A model generated the notes under the pieces. The model had not been told where the DNA came from. It made no database searches and worked only from the letters and a program-made list of their open reading frames with translations. Made by a program: the position numbers and the translations under genes. DNA of 64,000 nucleotides from Clitoria ternatea. Lineage: Eukaryota; Streptophyta; Magnoliopsida; Fabales; Fabaceae. The stretch's first letter is position 1. Every line of letters starts with the position of its first letter. The stretch spans positions 47,664,001-47,728,000 of the forward strand of contig CM075676.1 in assembly GCA_037962975.1 (NCBI GenBank), in the 5' to 3' direction. Below are positions 35,571 through 46,309 of the stretch, in pieces.

Positions 35571-36299
35571 AAAAGGTTTTAGGCACCGTTGTGGGGGACT
35601 TGCATCTAGATATTCGACAACAAGCAATTATTTGTTTGTTTACCATTGCCTTTATTTATTCTTTTAGGTTTTGTCTTGATTCACTTTATTGTTTAATTCT
35701 TTTAAAGCTTGCTACACTAACCATTTTCTATAGTTTATGTTTATATGGGAGTTACCATCTTGTTTGATCAATTTTTGTTTGATCTTGAGATTGAGAGGAC
35801 AACTAGAAAGAATAACTCTCGGCCTAGGCAACAAACATAAGCTCAAGAGAAGGAACCACAAGCATCAACCTTTACTTTTTCTTCATTATCTAATCCCCTT
35901 CCACCTTAAGAGACCATGGTTGATATACCTCTACCAAGGTATGGGGGCATATGCCAAGATTCAACAGTTTGGCTATTTGTTGGGTATGTTTCAAGTGCAA
36001 CAAGGTGTTGGGGCCTTTGAAATCAAGCCAGTTATGCTCCAACTTATTCATTCCATCCAATTTACTAGATAGTGAAGATCCTGACTTCCATCTTCAAAAC
36101 TTCTATAAACTCTGTAGCACAATGGGATTCACAGTTGAGTAGGAAAATAAGGTTTGCATGAGGCTCTTTCCTTTCACCCTGTTAGGAAAAGCCAAGGATT
36201 GGCTCAAGACTTGACATAAAGCATTAATACATCAAAGAAGGTGGTGATAAAATTCTTGGAGAGATTCTTTTCTCCTAACAAATATATATTGGCTAAGAC

Positions 36300-36797
36300 T
36301 GTAACGCCCCGGCCGCTTTTCAGGAATGAACGACTCGCCCCACAGACCAACATGAGACCTTTCCAATGTGCTTTTGTCCTCACTCACACATTTCCTGAGA
36401 ACTTCCCAGGAGGTCACCCATCCCAGAATTACTCCAAGTTAAGCACGCTTAACTTTGGAGTTCTTAAGTGATAGGCTACCGAAAAGGCTAATGCATTTGT
36501 TGATATAGGTAGTACGAATTCATTTCTTTAAGCCATCCTCGACTGTATAGTCCCATACCTATACAGTCTTTGGATCCCTCTCATTCTGGTATGTATTCAG
36601 TTCGTTCATGTGTCCCTCCCACTAGAAGCCTGCCAGGAGCCGCTCCTTGTCCGTGCCTATGCACCGACGATCACTTCCCGCCCTCAACAGTGACCGGGAT
36701 ATCACATCCCCCGCTGGAAGTCTGCCAGGAGCCGCTCCTTGTCCGTGCCAATGCACCGGTGATCACTCCCCGCCCTCAACAGCGCCGGGATGTCACA
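36300..36797 (-). mobile_element. Cassandra-type solo LTR with 5S rRNA sequence
   Basis: 498 bp from TGTAACGCCCCGG to CGGGATGTCACA, flanked by a perfect 5 bp duplication AAGAC (36295-36299 and 36798-36802) and inserted in a gag relic. On the minus strand it carries 5S-rRNA-like sequence at about 36399-36465, which is the hallmark of Cassandra TRIM elements. The end nearest 36797 holds a tandem copy of about 95 bp (GCCAGGAGCCGCTCCTTGTC occurs twice). Only one LTR is present. Orientation is set so that the 5S sequence reads forward. Confidence 0.82.
36399..36465 (-). promoter_or_regulatory. 5S rRNA-derived pol III promoter region in Cassandra LTR
   Basis: On the minus strand, AAGTTAAGCGTGCTT (36455-36441) matches 5S box A and GGGATGGGTGACCTCCTGGG (36424-36405) matches box C. 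The sequence between them has drifted from 5S rRNA. It is not a 5S rRNA gene. Confidence 0.8.
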
Positions 36798-36880
36798 AAG
36801 ACTACCATCAACCCCTTCTCCAAACATGAAGGTGAGACCTTAGGAAAAACATCAAGGTTTATTTAGGAGTTGCCCGAGCC

Positions 36881-37169
36881 ACCACATAGATAAAGAGTCA
36901 TAGATATATATATGTTTATGTATTCCTAAACCAAAATGCATTGTTTTGAGTCATATTTTGTCAGGATCTTCAATTAATATCTTAGAAATTGTCACTTTTA
37001 TTTAGTTTTTCTTTGTTTTTAGTATTTTTGCTCATCCAGACTTTATTTTTATGTTTTATAGGAAAACAAGTGAAATTTCCCTCTTTTTCTCTTTCAAATT
37101 GATGGGATTTAGTGTATTTTCATTAATGATCAACACATAATGTTTTCACATGTTTTAAAAACATGCATT
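36881..37169. other. AT-rich spacer
   Basis: No feature seen between the Athila-like relic and the CACTA end. Confidence 0.4.
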
Positions 37170-38480
37170 CACTACAAGAAAATCAATTTTTTGCTTAGAA
37201 GGCTTGCATGGGATGCCCTCTAATGCTAATTGTTGCATGGGACACAGTCTCATGCTAAAGCGTGTGGAATTCAAATTAAAAGTAATAAAATTTTGCTTGG
37301 GACTTTAAGGTCATTGCATCGGACCCTGGCCTACATAAATTGTACATTTTATGAAGACGGTGGACCTTCCTTCTTAGTTTCCTTCACTCTTTATTAACAT
37401 AACAATGACTTTCCTTCACCCTTCAACCAGTTTCATCTGCCCAATCAACTCATTGAGTACTTCATTTTAAGAGAACAAAATACTGTTGTGTTCATGATGA
37501 AAAATAAAATATTTCCAATTGATTGATTTTTTATTTTGGCAAGAGGTTGGTTATATTATAACTCCCTTGAGTTTATGAATATTGTGTTGATTGAGAATGT
37601 AGGATTGAAATTGGTTAAAATATCAAGATAGATGATTATTGTATTATATCTGGCTAGTAATTATGGAAAATTATTTGTCTCTTTGAATTATTGGTGGTTG
37701 TTGATGATAATGTTTTTTAGATATCTATATTGCAAAGGTTATGTTGTCCATTTTTTTAAAAGATATTATGTTAAATGATTTGTGAGTTCAAAATGAATAT
37801 TACATTAATAATTGTGTATTGTTTGGATTCTAAGTGGTTAAATATATTAATATAGGGAAATAGACCATGCTTGAAAGTATGACATAATTGATTTGGCTAA
37901 TTAGAGTTTGAAAAATTGATTTATCAATGGGTTGGTGAATTTATCAATATTAATAAAGCTAAACAACAAACATTTATCATATATCTATCAGTGGTATTAG
38001 ATGTCCTTATGATAAATGTTATTGTATGAAAATATTGAATAAATGTGATGTTTAATTTCATTTTACAAGTTTGGTTTCCAACCCTTGGTTTGGATTCACA
38101 TGGTGAAGTGTTTGATCATTCAACTTATACCAGTTTATTACAATTTAACACTAGTGCTTTAAGTTCAAGGGTGAATAAAAATAATTTTGACAACAGTAAT
38201 CACATGATACATTATGTATTTGTGAGTGTCAGTGATGATGGTGAATATGTCATTAATGATGTGTGTGATGATTATATGGAAAATGAGTTTAAAGAACCTA
38301 ACCCTTAGTGTCAAAAATTCTTTAGCATGTTTATGTTTCCTAATGAACCTATTTATGGGGATGTCTCTAATTCATTGTTGTTTATTATTGTTAAATTGAT
38401 TGATACTAGATCTAATTGGAGGGTTTTAGAAAAATGCATTTATGAACCTATCAAGCCTTTAGAATATTAGTTACCAAGAA
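37170..38480 (+). mobile_element. CACTA element, left end and decayed transposase start
   Basis: Begins CACTACAAGAAAATC, a classic CACTA terminal repeat. GCATGGGA and CTTGGGAC repeats follow it as possible subterminal units. At 38045-38308 is an 87-codon ORF, and past its stop the reading KFFSMFMFPNEPIYGD followed by IVKLIDTRSNW resembles the early part of CACTA transposases. The right end was not found, so the element is truncated or its end is too diverged. Confidence 0.5.
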
Positions 38481-40386
38481 TTGTTAACTATTGGTAGAAG
38501 ATGAGGTCGAATCCTAAAACGATTCACAAGATGAAGGTGATAACACCTCCTTATATATACAAGATAGATATCCTTGTACTTTTCTAAAAAATTATTTTTG
38601 TTTCCTTTGTTTTCCTTTGAATTTCCCATCTCACATATACAAGGATGCATACATAACTTAGTTTCCTCAAAATATGAAAGTGAAAAATTGTTTTTTGATA
38701 TGGTCTATAATGACAAAATCAATTTTCATAAATTATAAGTTAAGTGATTAGAAGTTACAATACTATGTCCAAATAATAAGACTTGTTGAAGTTTAACCTT
38801 TATCTTGTTATAGTTATTCAAAATATGATATCGCAATAAGGTAAATTAAAGCTAAGGTTAGCTTTAACATTCTACCTCTACTGCTACCATGACTACTCGT
38901 TTTCTCATCTTTGAACCACATGAGTCATATTCTCATCACATCCCTTCAGCTATTCGATCAAGGGTGAGACTTATTTAATCTCTCATGGCTACATACCTTT
39001 GTCTTTGTGTAACAATTATGAGCACTTTACTGATGTGATCATAGGATACATTTGGTCATATAAATCAAACAAGAAGGACTGAAAAACAAAATATAATACT
39101 TCATATATAAGGGCATAAGCATAAGGGTTCTCAAAAACATCATAATAATATTTTCACTCATAATTACACGTCCACACACATATAGTCATAATCATATGAA
39201 TGTGCAATGCTTCCAAGGCCACAATTCTTTCTATCCATGCACGTGGGCCTTTAGAGTCTTATTTTGCATTGGATCAACCAAGAGTTTACACTGTTCCAAA
39301 AATTCAGATAATATCAATATAATGCCCTCATGACATATGAAAAACTCAACTGGTATGTAAGCACTTAAAGACTATTCAGAGTGAAAGAGTTTATTGTGAA
39401 AGTACCCGACACTAGGAAGTTACCCCAGGTCACTTGAGGCACCCTTTCACACGCTCTCATTGTAAAGATCTCAATTGAACCTCTTCTAATGTATCATTGG
39501 TTTCTATAATCTGACCCTGGGAAATATCACATCTTTCCTCTTTGAGTTTTGATGCATGAACTACTTGTATATTGAGTTGGTTAAGACTCTTAGAAACTTA
39601 ATTAGAAATTATATCTCCGGGGCCTAGAATCACGGCATAGTTACCTCGCTAAATTGTATGTTTCTAAAGCATCAAATAAGTTTTGCCGCATGCAAACATT
39701 TTCAATATAGTCCCTTTATCATTCACAAATCAAATCTCATCAATATTAAGTTTCAAAGCCTTAAAAATACCTCAAATCCTTCTTTATACGTATGTTGGAA
39801 AACTCAAAACTAACTTATTTCAATTTGACCTTAACTTGTGAACTACTTTAACTCATCGGCCAATGTACTTGAAAATTAGTGTATGAAAAGTTTAATAATA
39901 TTTTCAAACACCTTAAAACTCAAACTTCTATAATTTCAAGAATTTAAATAAATTATTAATATTAATGAAAATTCCCCCTTTCATTCAATAATAAAATATC
40001 CCAAATTTTATATTTTGATAAAATGTTTTATTTATAAAAAAATGACTATAAGTATCTTAAAAGTTTAATTTAAATAATTATTTTTGACAACTAAAATAAC
40101 TTTTTGATAAAACTCTTATTTTTATATAAAAATAACAATAATTTCTATGCAAATTCAGATAAGCATTAAATCATAGAATTTTTTAAAAAGAAATTAAAAA
40201 ATAATTTATTAAAATAAATACGAATAAAAATTTAAAAATAATTTCTAAAGAAAAATTTAAAGAGTAAGATATAAATAAATTTGTATTGAGTTTTAAATTC
40301 TTGCCATGCTTGCTATATGTTTATTCTCCATATCCATACAAGATTATCAATCATAATTCAATCAAGTTTAAATTTTTTTTACCATT
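38481..40386. other. AT-rich sequence without recognisable genes
   Basis: No ORF of note, no clear element ends. It forms the left flank of the Tat element. Confidence 0.5.
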
Positions 40387-40391
40387 GTATA
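40387..40391. repeat. target-site duplication, left (GTATA)
   Basis: Same five bases as at 52717-52721. Confidence 0.9.
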
Positions 40392-41286
40392 TGAACTGTT
40401 CTTTACCGGGGGTGTAGAAGTATGCTTGAAGAACAACTCGAAATATACATATAAATGTGTTTTGATACAAAGCAATGTATGTATAAATGTAAATACAAAA
40501 AGTCTTCGTATGTTGAGGCGGAGTGTACTGTACTACGGGGCGGTGTCACAGTCCGCCTGACGGGATCTGGATTGCCTTGACCCAATTGGGGGTGGTACCT
40601 GCGATCGTTCTCCGACGCTCAAGTCAGTATTTCAGAATACTTAGAGACTTAGAAAGATAATCAGAGAGAATTATGCAAGTAAGAGAGTGAAAAGTTCAGA
40701 GAATGGGAAGATGATCCCTTATACCTTTTCAAGAGAGGTTTATATACCTGTTACTGGTGCTGCATTATTGGTAGGACCCGTTCCTTGTCTCCAGGCATAA
40801 TGCTGAAAAGGTAGTGGGTCCCTGCGCCGTTTGCTAGCACCATTATTGTAGTAGGTATTGCAACTTGTCTGGAAAGCGTTAGTGCTTTAATATTTTATTG
40901 TTATTTCCCTTTATGCGTGACAGCGTGATTCCCATTATTAACCTCTCAAGACAGAGTCAATCTCGTGCCGGGGTTGTGAGTATGGGCTCGCTACGCAGTG
41001 TGGGAAATTCAGTATTCCGCCTGAGTTGAGCCTATGGCTTGGCGGAGTAACAATTTTGGCGAGGTTACATTCCTTAACGGAGTAACATGCCTGGACGGAG
41101 TTACATTCCTTGGCGGGGTAACGTGCCTGGGCGGATTCATGAACCTTGGCGGCGTTACTTGCCCTGGCGGTATGCACTCCGTATAGTATTTGTAGTGTAT
41201 TTGAAGAGTACTTCTCTTTATTCAAAACGCTGATCTGGCAAGGCATTGAAGCCATGCTCTTGGGGGCCGGTGTTAGGACCGGATCA
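40392..41286 (-). repeat. Tat element 3' LTR
   Basis: 895 bp, identical in my line-by-line reading to 51822-52716. TATA box on the minus strand at 40738-40749 (GGTATATAAACC). It also contains short plus-strand phrases such as GGCGGAGTAAC repeated at about 30 bp. Confidence 0.93.
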
Positions 41287-41304
41287 TATGCCCCCTAGCT
41301 TGTT
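41287..41304 (-). promoter_or_regulatory. Tat element polypurine tract
   Basis: On the minus strand AAGCTAGGGGGCATA sits directly before the LTR start TGATCCGG. It primes plus-strand DNA synthesis. Confidence 0.75.
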
Positions 41305-41794
41305 ATAGTGACTGGCGGAGTCGCTTTAATGAGCTATAACACTTAAGTTTAGCTTTTGTAGGCATGGGTTCAGGCGGTATTTGCTAGTCCAGGTTTTGTG
41401 GACAAGTGCTTTCGTGCATTTATTAGCTGTCATCACTTGACACGCCTGTCATTAATGCGCCTCGAAACCACGTTTTTAATTCTTCAGTCTCCTATTGCCA
41501 CGTATGCCCTCGTAACGGTTGCCATTCCAATGATGGGACATAAATGCGCGTGATGGCAATGGAGAACCGTTTTCGAGGTTATTACCGTGGGCCTTGGATT
41601 TTGAGAACGAGGCCCATGAAATATCTGCCTTTAGATATATCTATCGGCTTAGTGAAAAAGGAACCGTCATTGAGACAAATCCGACGGTTGTAAACGCATA
41701 TTTCAATTTTAGAACCGTTGATGAGACTTATCCAACGGCTGCAAACATATCTTCGAAATTTCTGAGGATTCGCTTATTTTCCCCCCAAGCCATG

Positions 41795-41806
41795 CCTATA
41801 AATAGG
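41795..41806 (+). promoter_or_regulatory. TATA box of the antisense gene
   Basis: CCTATAAATAGG on the plus strand, about 510 bp inside the 3' LTR boundary and 211 bp before the proposed start codon. A C/T-rich stretch (CATCTCTCTCTTCG) follows about 30 bp later. Confidence 0.65.
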
Positions 41807-42016
41807 TAAACTCTCAGAAGGGGGATGTTTTGCTTCATCTCTCTCTTCGTATTTGTTTGCTGAAAGAGTTTTTGCTACCCTCTTTGCGAGTTCACTGGTG
41901 TTTGGAGTTCTTCTATCTTTCAGAAGCTTAAGGTACTTGCTTCCTCCTTTTCTTTGCTTCTCCATTTTCACTGGGTTGGTTTTGTTTTCCCTTATTGTGT
42001 GTTTGTGAAAAGGAAG

Positions 42017-44676
42017 ATGAGAGGAAAGAGGTCAGAGTCACGTTCTAGGGTTTCTGTTCGTCCCATGTTTTCTGACATTGAGAGTGGAGATGATGCTTTT
42101 TATACTGGGAGGGACTCGACGTTTTATAGCAGCGTGGAGTACTTTAGTAATGCTGTACATTCATTTGTGTCAGGAGGTGTTTCCCATACACAAGTGCTGA
42201 CTATGGCAGAGTGCAGAAATATTGTATTGCATGGGTTGGATTGGGAGAAAACACTCAAAAATGACCCTTACTGTTGGGTTGAGGAAGATGTCAAGGATGC
42301 TTCCTCTCGACATGCGACGACAAGCGGAGGGGTAGTGGAGTTGTCCGTTCCGGTTTGGAAGGACGAGAAGTATGAAGATAGGTTCATCGTCCGCTCCCCC
42401 AAGACGTACGAACGGGTCTGCCATCGCCCTCAAGATAATCGTACCATATATATGTACGATATTCTATTTACCCAGTTAGGGGTGCGTTTCCCATTGAATG
42501 CATTCCAGATGGGTGTGCTCAGGTTCTTGGATTGTGCCCCTTCCCAGTTGCATCCTAATGGTTGGGGAATAGTGCGCAGCTTTGAGGTGATGGCTGAGCA
42601 TCTGGGGTTTACGCCTACAGTGGCGTTGTTTTTCTCCTTCTGCCGCATTATGAGGAGGGTAAATACGAAAACGGGCGGCATGGGTTTTGTGACTCTCCGG
42701 GCGGAGCCAAAGATTTTGAATTTTAAGGCGTTTGCTGACTCCGCCAAAGAAGGCGGACTTCACTTCAGGATGAGTTTTGTGAAGGTATCCGTCAGGAAGG
42801 ATAAACCTATTTTTTGGCGGAATAAGGAGGGTGTGGATAAATTTCCAGTGGCATGGACGCATGAGCACTTTCTCTTAACCAAACGAGCGTATGAGGTTGA
42901 AGAGGGTGCTCTATCGGCGGCGTCTGTGGAAGTACTCCGGATGTTGAAGGAGTACAACTCCGTCCACAAGCTAATTCTTTGTCGAAGGCTGCTTGGGCGG
43001 GATGCTCAAGGATACTTGAGTAATATTATTAACAATGTGCAATGTGATTGAGTGTTTCCTCTATCTTGCATCTTCTAACTGAATCCTCATTTTGTTGTCT
43101 CGCAGGAGAAATCGCGGAGTTCCCTGGGATGGACCGCATTAAGCATATGCAAATGAGCCGCAGGGAAAGGAACGCGGAAAATAATGTGCAACCCAGGAGG
43201 AATCTGGGTGCCGCCCTGACAAAAACTCTCCCCTTCCCTGCATCCACCAACATAGTAAATTTTGAAGGTGGTGCAGGATCTTCAGCAGCAACTGTTGAAA
43301 GGCGTTCTAAAAAACGTCAAGAACCAGAAACTGCTGAAGAAGAAGAAGAAGTAGATCCTCATCCTTTGCAAAGAAGGAGGACTAAGGGCAAGAAGAAGGC
43401 TGAGGCGGGGACGTCAATTGACGCCGCCATTGATTTGGAGGAGACTCCGGAAGTACCTGTGGTGGGTACTTCTGTTGATGTGGGCGGAGCTGAAGCCATC
43501 CCCGAAGAAGATGCTGCAAGGGGAGAAATGGAGGGATTCCAAGCTTTTTCTGACCATGAGAATGGGGACGAGGCAGGAAGAGTTCAAGCTTCCCCAGTCC
43601 GCCAGTCTGAGGATCCCGCCTTGAGCTTGACCACCCGAGGGACAGCCGTTTTTCCCGTTGATGTACCAGGGGAAACATCCAGGCGGCTTGTTTCTTTGCC
43701 TGAGGCGGGGTCTCGCTTGAATCCCTTCCTATACTTTACAAATACGGGATTCCGCCAGTCGGAGAGGCGTGACCCAGAATTCATTCTCCGCCCTGACATC
43801 GACTTCGAGGAGGTACCAGAGGCTGCTGCAGCTGCGAGGTGGCACCTTTCTGAGTTAGATGGTTTCTTGGCTTCTGTTCCCCGGATAGCTGAGGTTGCTG
43901 CTGAGGCGAACATGTTCCAAGCGTCTTACCACGAGTCAGTGGAAAAGATTCGTGGCTTGGAGCATGACAATGAGCAGTTATCCGAGGTGATCAAGGCCAA
44001 GGATAAACATCTGGACACCGCCGACTCCAATATCAAGAAATTAACGGAGGAGTTGGCTAAGGTGAATGCTGAGAAAGCCCAGCTAGAACAACAGAATAAA
44101 AAGCTGGGCGAGGTGGTGAGTGGACTCTCCCAGGTCAAGGCTGATAACATTCTGCTGAAACAACAAGTTACAAATTTAGATCAGCAGTACCAAACTTTGG
44201 GCGGAGACGTGAGCATTCTTCAGCAAAGGCTGGTCTCTGTAGAAATAAATAAAACCATTGCTGAAGATGCCTGGGCAGCGGAGTTGAGCGAGGCAACAAC
44301 CGCATATGGAAATCTTGAAGTGCGGGTTCAAGAGTTGGAAGCGGAGAAGACTGCCTCAGATGCCACCAGTGAAAGGCTCGACAAAGAGTTACAATCTGCC
44401 TTGGACGCAGCTGAGGTGGCGATTGATGATGCTTTCAGCATGGCTGTTCGCCAACTCCGCTATCGCAACCCAGGTGTTGCCCTCTCCACCACAGGCATTC
44501 ATCCTTATTACGAGTTCATCAATGGAGAATTGATGGTGCCTGTGCAAGGAGGTCATATGCCCGCGCCCAATGATGAATATGTCTTGGCGGACTTGCCTCC
44601 TTCCCAAAGTTTGACCAGGCCGGGAGAAGGTCAGCTCACCTCCACTCAGCAAGAAGGGATGCCATCTGACCCTTGA
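42017..44676 (+). CDS. antisense gene of the Tat element: 'putative gypsy type transposon' domain plus coiled coil
   Basis: Two exons are proposed, 42017-43019 and 43106-44676, giving 857 codons plus stop. The first ORF is open from 41954, but I chose the ATG at 42017 (MRGKRSESRS) because a possible 5' UTR intron (GT at 41933, AG at 42011-42012) ends just before it. Residues about 150-212 (LFTQLGVRFPLNAF, CAPSQLHPNGWGIVRSFEVM, TPTVALFFSFCR) match the plant domain named 'putative gypsy type transposon' (Transposase_28). Two basic clusters (ERRSKKR, QRRRTKGKKK; about 399-433) look like nuclear signals. Residues about 605-775 form a long coiled coil. Antisense ORFs in this position are known from Grande and other Tat elements; function unknown. 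Confidence 0.75.
43020..43105 (+). other. proposed intron of the antisense gene
   Basis: 86 bp, AT-rich, donor GTAATATTATT and acceptor TTGTTGTCTCGCAG. It removes the TGA that ends the first ORF (43049-43051) and keeps the frame into the second, which has no credible start of its own upstream. A donor at 43044 was considered and gives a stop at the junction. Confidence 0.6.
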
Positions 44677-44929
44677 AGATCAGCTCCTCAGTCTCCTCCT
44701 CAGTCTCTTTGCAAATTTTGTTTTTGTTAGCGTTTTAATGATATCGCCTTGTTCCAGGATAGGCTCTGGATTTTGATTAATATTGGCAATATTCAATAAA
44801 ACATATTTCTTGCAAATGTATACTTGTTCATAGATGTAGTGTTTAAGTCCGTCTTATTTATGCCTTGTGTAATGATATTGAGAAAGCGGAATATTCATCT
44901 GAGGACTTAATGAAATGTGACTAAGTATA

Positions 44930-45295
44930 ACGAGGCGGGATAGCCTTTTTGAGAATTTAACTGAAGTAACTTCAATAATGAGGCGTAGTAACCTCTTGGG
45001 AATTTCGTTGAAATGATTTTAATAGGGAGGCGTAGGAGCCTCTTAGGAATTTTAAAGGAGTTAGACTCCGTAAGAGGGCGGCGTGGCCTCTTAGGAATTT
45101 CAAATAAATTGGATTCCGTAAGAGGACGGAATGGCCTCTTAGGATTTTAAATAAATTGGATTCCGTAAGAGGACGGAATGGCCTCTTAGGATTTTAGATG
45201 AATTGGATTCCGTAAGAAGGCGGCGTGGCCTCTTAGGAATTTCAAATGAATTGGATTCCGTAAGAAGGCGGCGTGGCCTCTTAGGAATTTTGGTG
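44930..45295. repeat. tandem repeat of about 58-63 bp
   Basis: About six units of the type GGCGTGGCCTCTTAGGAATT with ATTGGATTCCGTAAGA. The leftmost units are more diverged. Confidence 0.88.
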
Positions 45296-45479
45296 AAGCA
45301 CAATTTTACAAGTGTTGAACTTACTTGAACTTGTTGGGTAGTGCTTGAGTTTGTTGCTCATGTACTTCGTAAAACGTTAGTAGTTGGGCGGAGTCAAGCT
45401 TTGGATGGAGTGTTCATCCTTTTGTGCTTGGAGCGGGGTATAACTCCGGATCAAATATAAATTGTTGAATCCGGGATGG

Positions 45480-46020
45480 CTATGGTGCAGCATATAGTTT
45501 GGGACACCGATTCTTCCTGCAAGAAATTGGTTAAACCTTTGAGGCGGTATGGTGCAGCATATAGCTGTGACACCAATTCATCCTTTTGAGGTGGTATGGT
45601 GCAGCACATAGCTGTGACACCGATTCATCCTTTGAGGCGGTATGATGCAGCATATAGCTGTGACACCAATTCATCCTGCAAGAAATTGGTTGGGGTTAGC
45701 GTGGTGCAGCATATAGCTGAGACACCAGCTCTTCCCACAAGAATTCTGCAGGACCTTGGGGGCGAATTAGTGCAGCATATAGCTGTGACACTAGTTCTTT
45801 CCATAGGCGATCTGCAAGACCTTGGGGTCGGTATGGTGCAGCATATAGCTGAGACACCAATCCTTTCCCCCCAAGGAGTTTTCTGTACCTTAGGGTCGGT
45901 ATGGTGCAGCGTATAGCTGAGACACCAATCCTTTCCCCCCAAGGAGTTTTCTGTACCTTAGGGTCGGTATGGTGCAGCGTATAGCTGAGACACCAATCCT
46001 TTCCCCCCAAGGAGTTTTCG
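45480..46020. repeat. tandem repeat field, units 46-69 bp
   Basis: Nine units built round GGTGCAGCATATAGCTGAGA and CACC. The last three are near-identical 66-69 bp units with CAATCCTTTCCCCCCAAGGA. The field lies about 300 bp past the polyprotein stop. Confidence 0.9.
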
Positions 46021-46309
46021 TTGACTCCGTTTGTGAAGCGGCGTTGCATGTTGGTTGATCTTTATGGAATAAAGAGTTATGCGTTTGTGCTTCAATTTTA
46101 AAGTCGTTGTTTTATCTGCATGGGAACAAATTCTGCCATGGATAATCATTACAAAGTCAGAGTGAAGATTAAATGCAGGAAGGCATTTCATTGAGAATGG
46201 AATTACATAAAAGATTGAGTTGGGATATATCTTTTCGAAACCTTTTCAAGGAAAGCATACAGAGGAGGGTCCTTGAGTTAGGAAGAAAAGATCATACCGT
46301 ATTACCCAA

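Larger units (their letters stand above)
35575..36880 (+). mobile_element. Athila-like Ty3/gypsy 5' fragment with gag remains
   Basis: A PBS-like site TTAGGCACCGTTGTGGGGGA (35579-35598) resembles the Athila TGGCGCCGTTGCCGGGGA type. gag remains follow in mixed frames from about 35900: DPDFHLQNFYKLCSTMGF, then MRLFPFTLLGKAKDWLKT, FLERFFSPNKY and, past the Cassandra LTR, TTINPFSKHEGETL. The order matches Ty3/gypsy gag. Stops break it. It is cut at 36299 by the Cassandra LTR and fades out after about 36880. Confidence 0.65.
44677..46309. other. spacer between two convergent ORFs
   Basis: Contains the 3' ends of both reading units and two tandem-repeat fields. No additional gene seen. Small ORFs over the repeats are artefacts. 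Confidence 0.6.

Noticed and set aside
36399..36465. 5S rRNA gene
   Set aside because: Only box A and box C regions match; the rest has diverged and it sits inside LTR ends with a target-site duplication.
43044..43105. Alternative donor GTGATTGAG for the antisense intron
   Set aside because: Joining there makes a stop codon at the junction; the donor at 43020 keeps the frame open.
44930..46020. Regular repeats as a possible CRISPR array
   Set aside because: Plant retrotransposon context, units contiguous without unique spacers, no cas genes.
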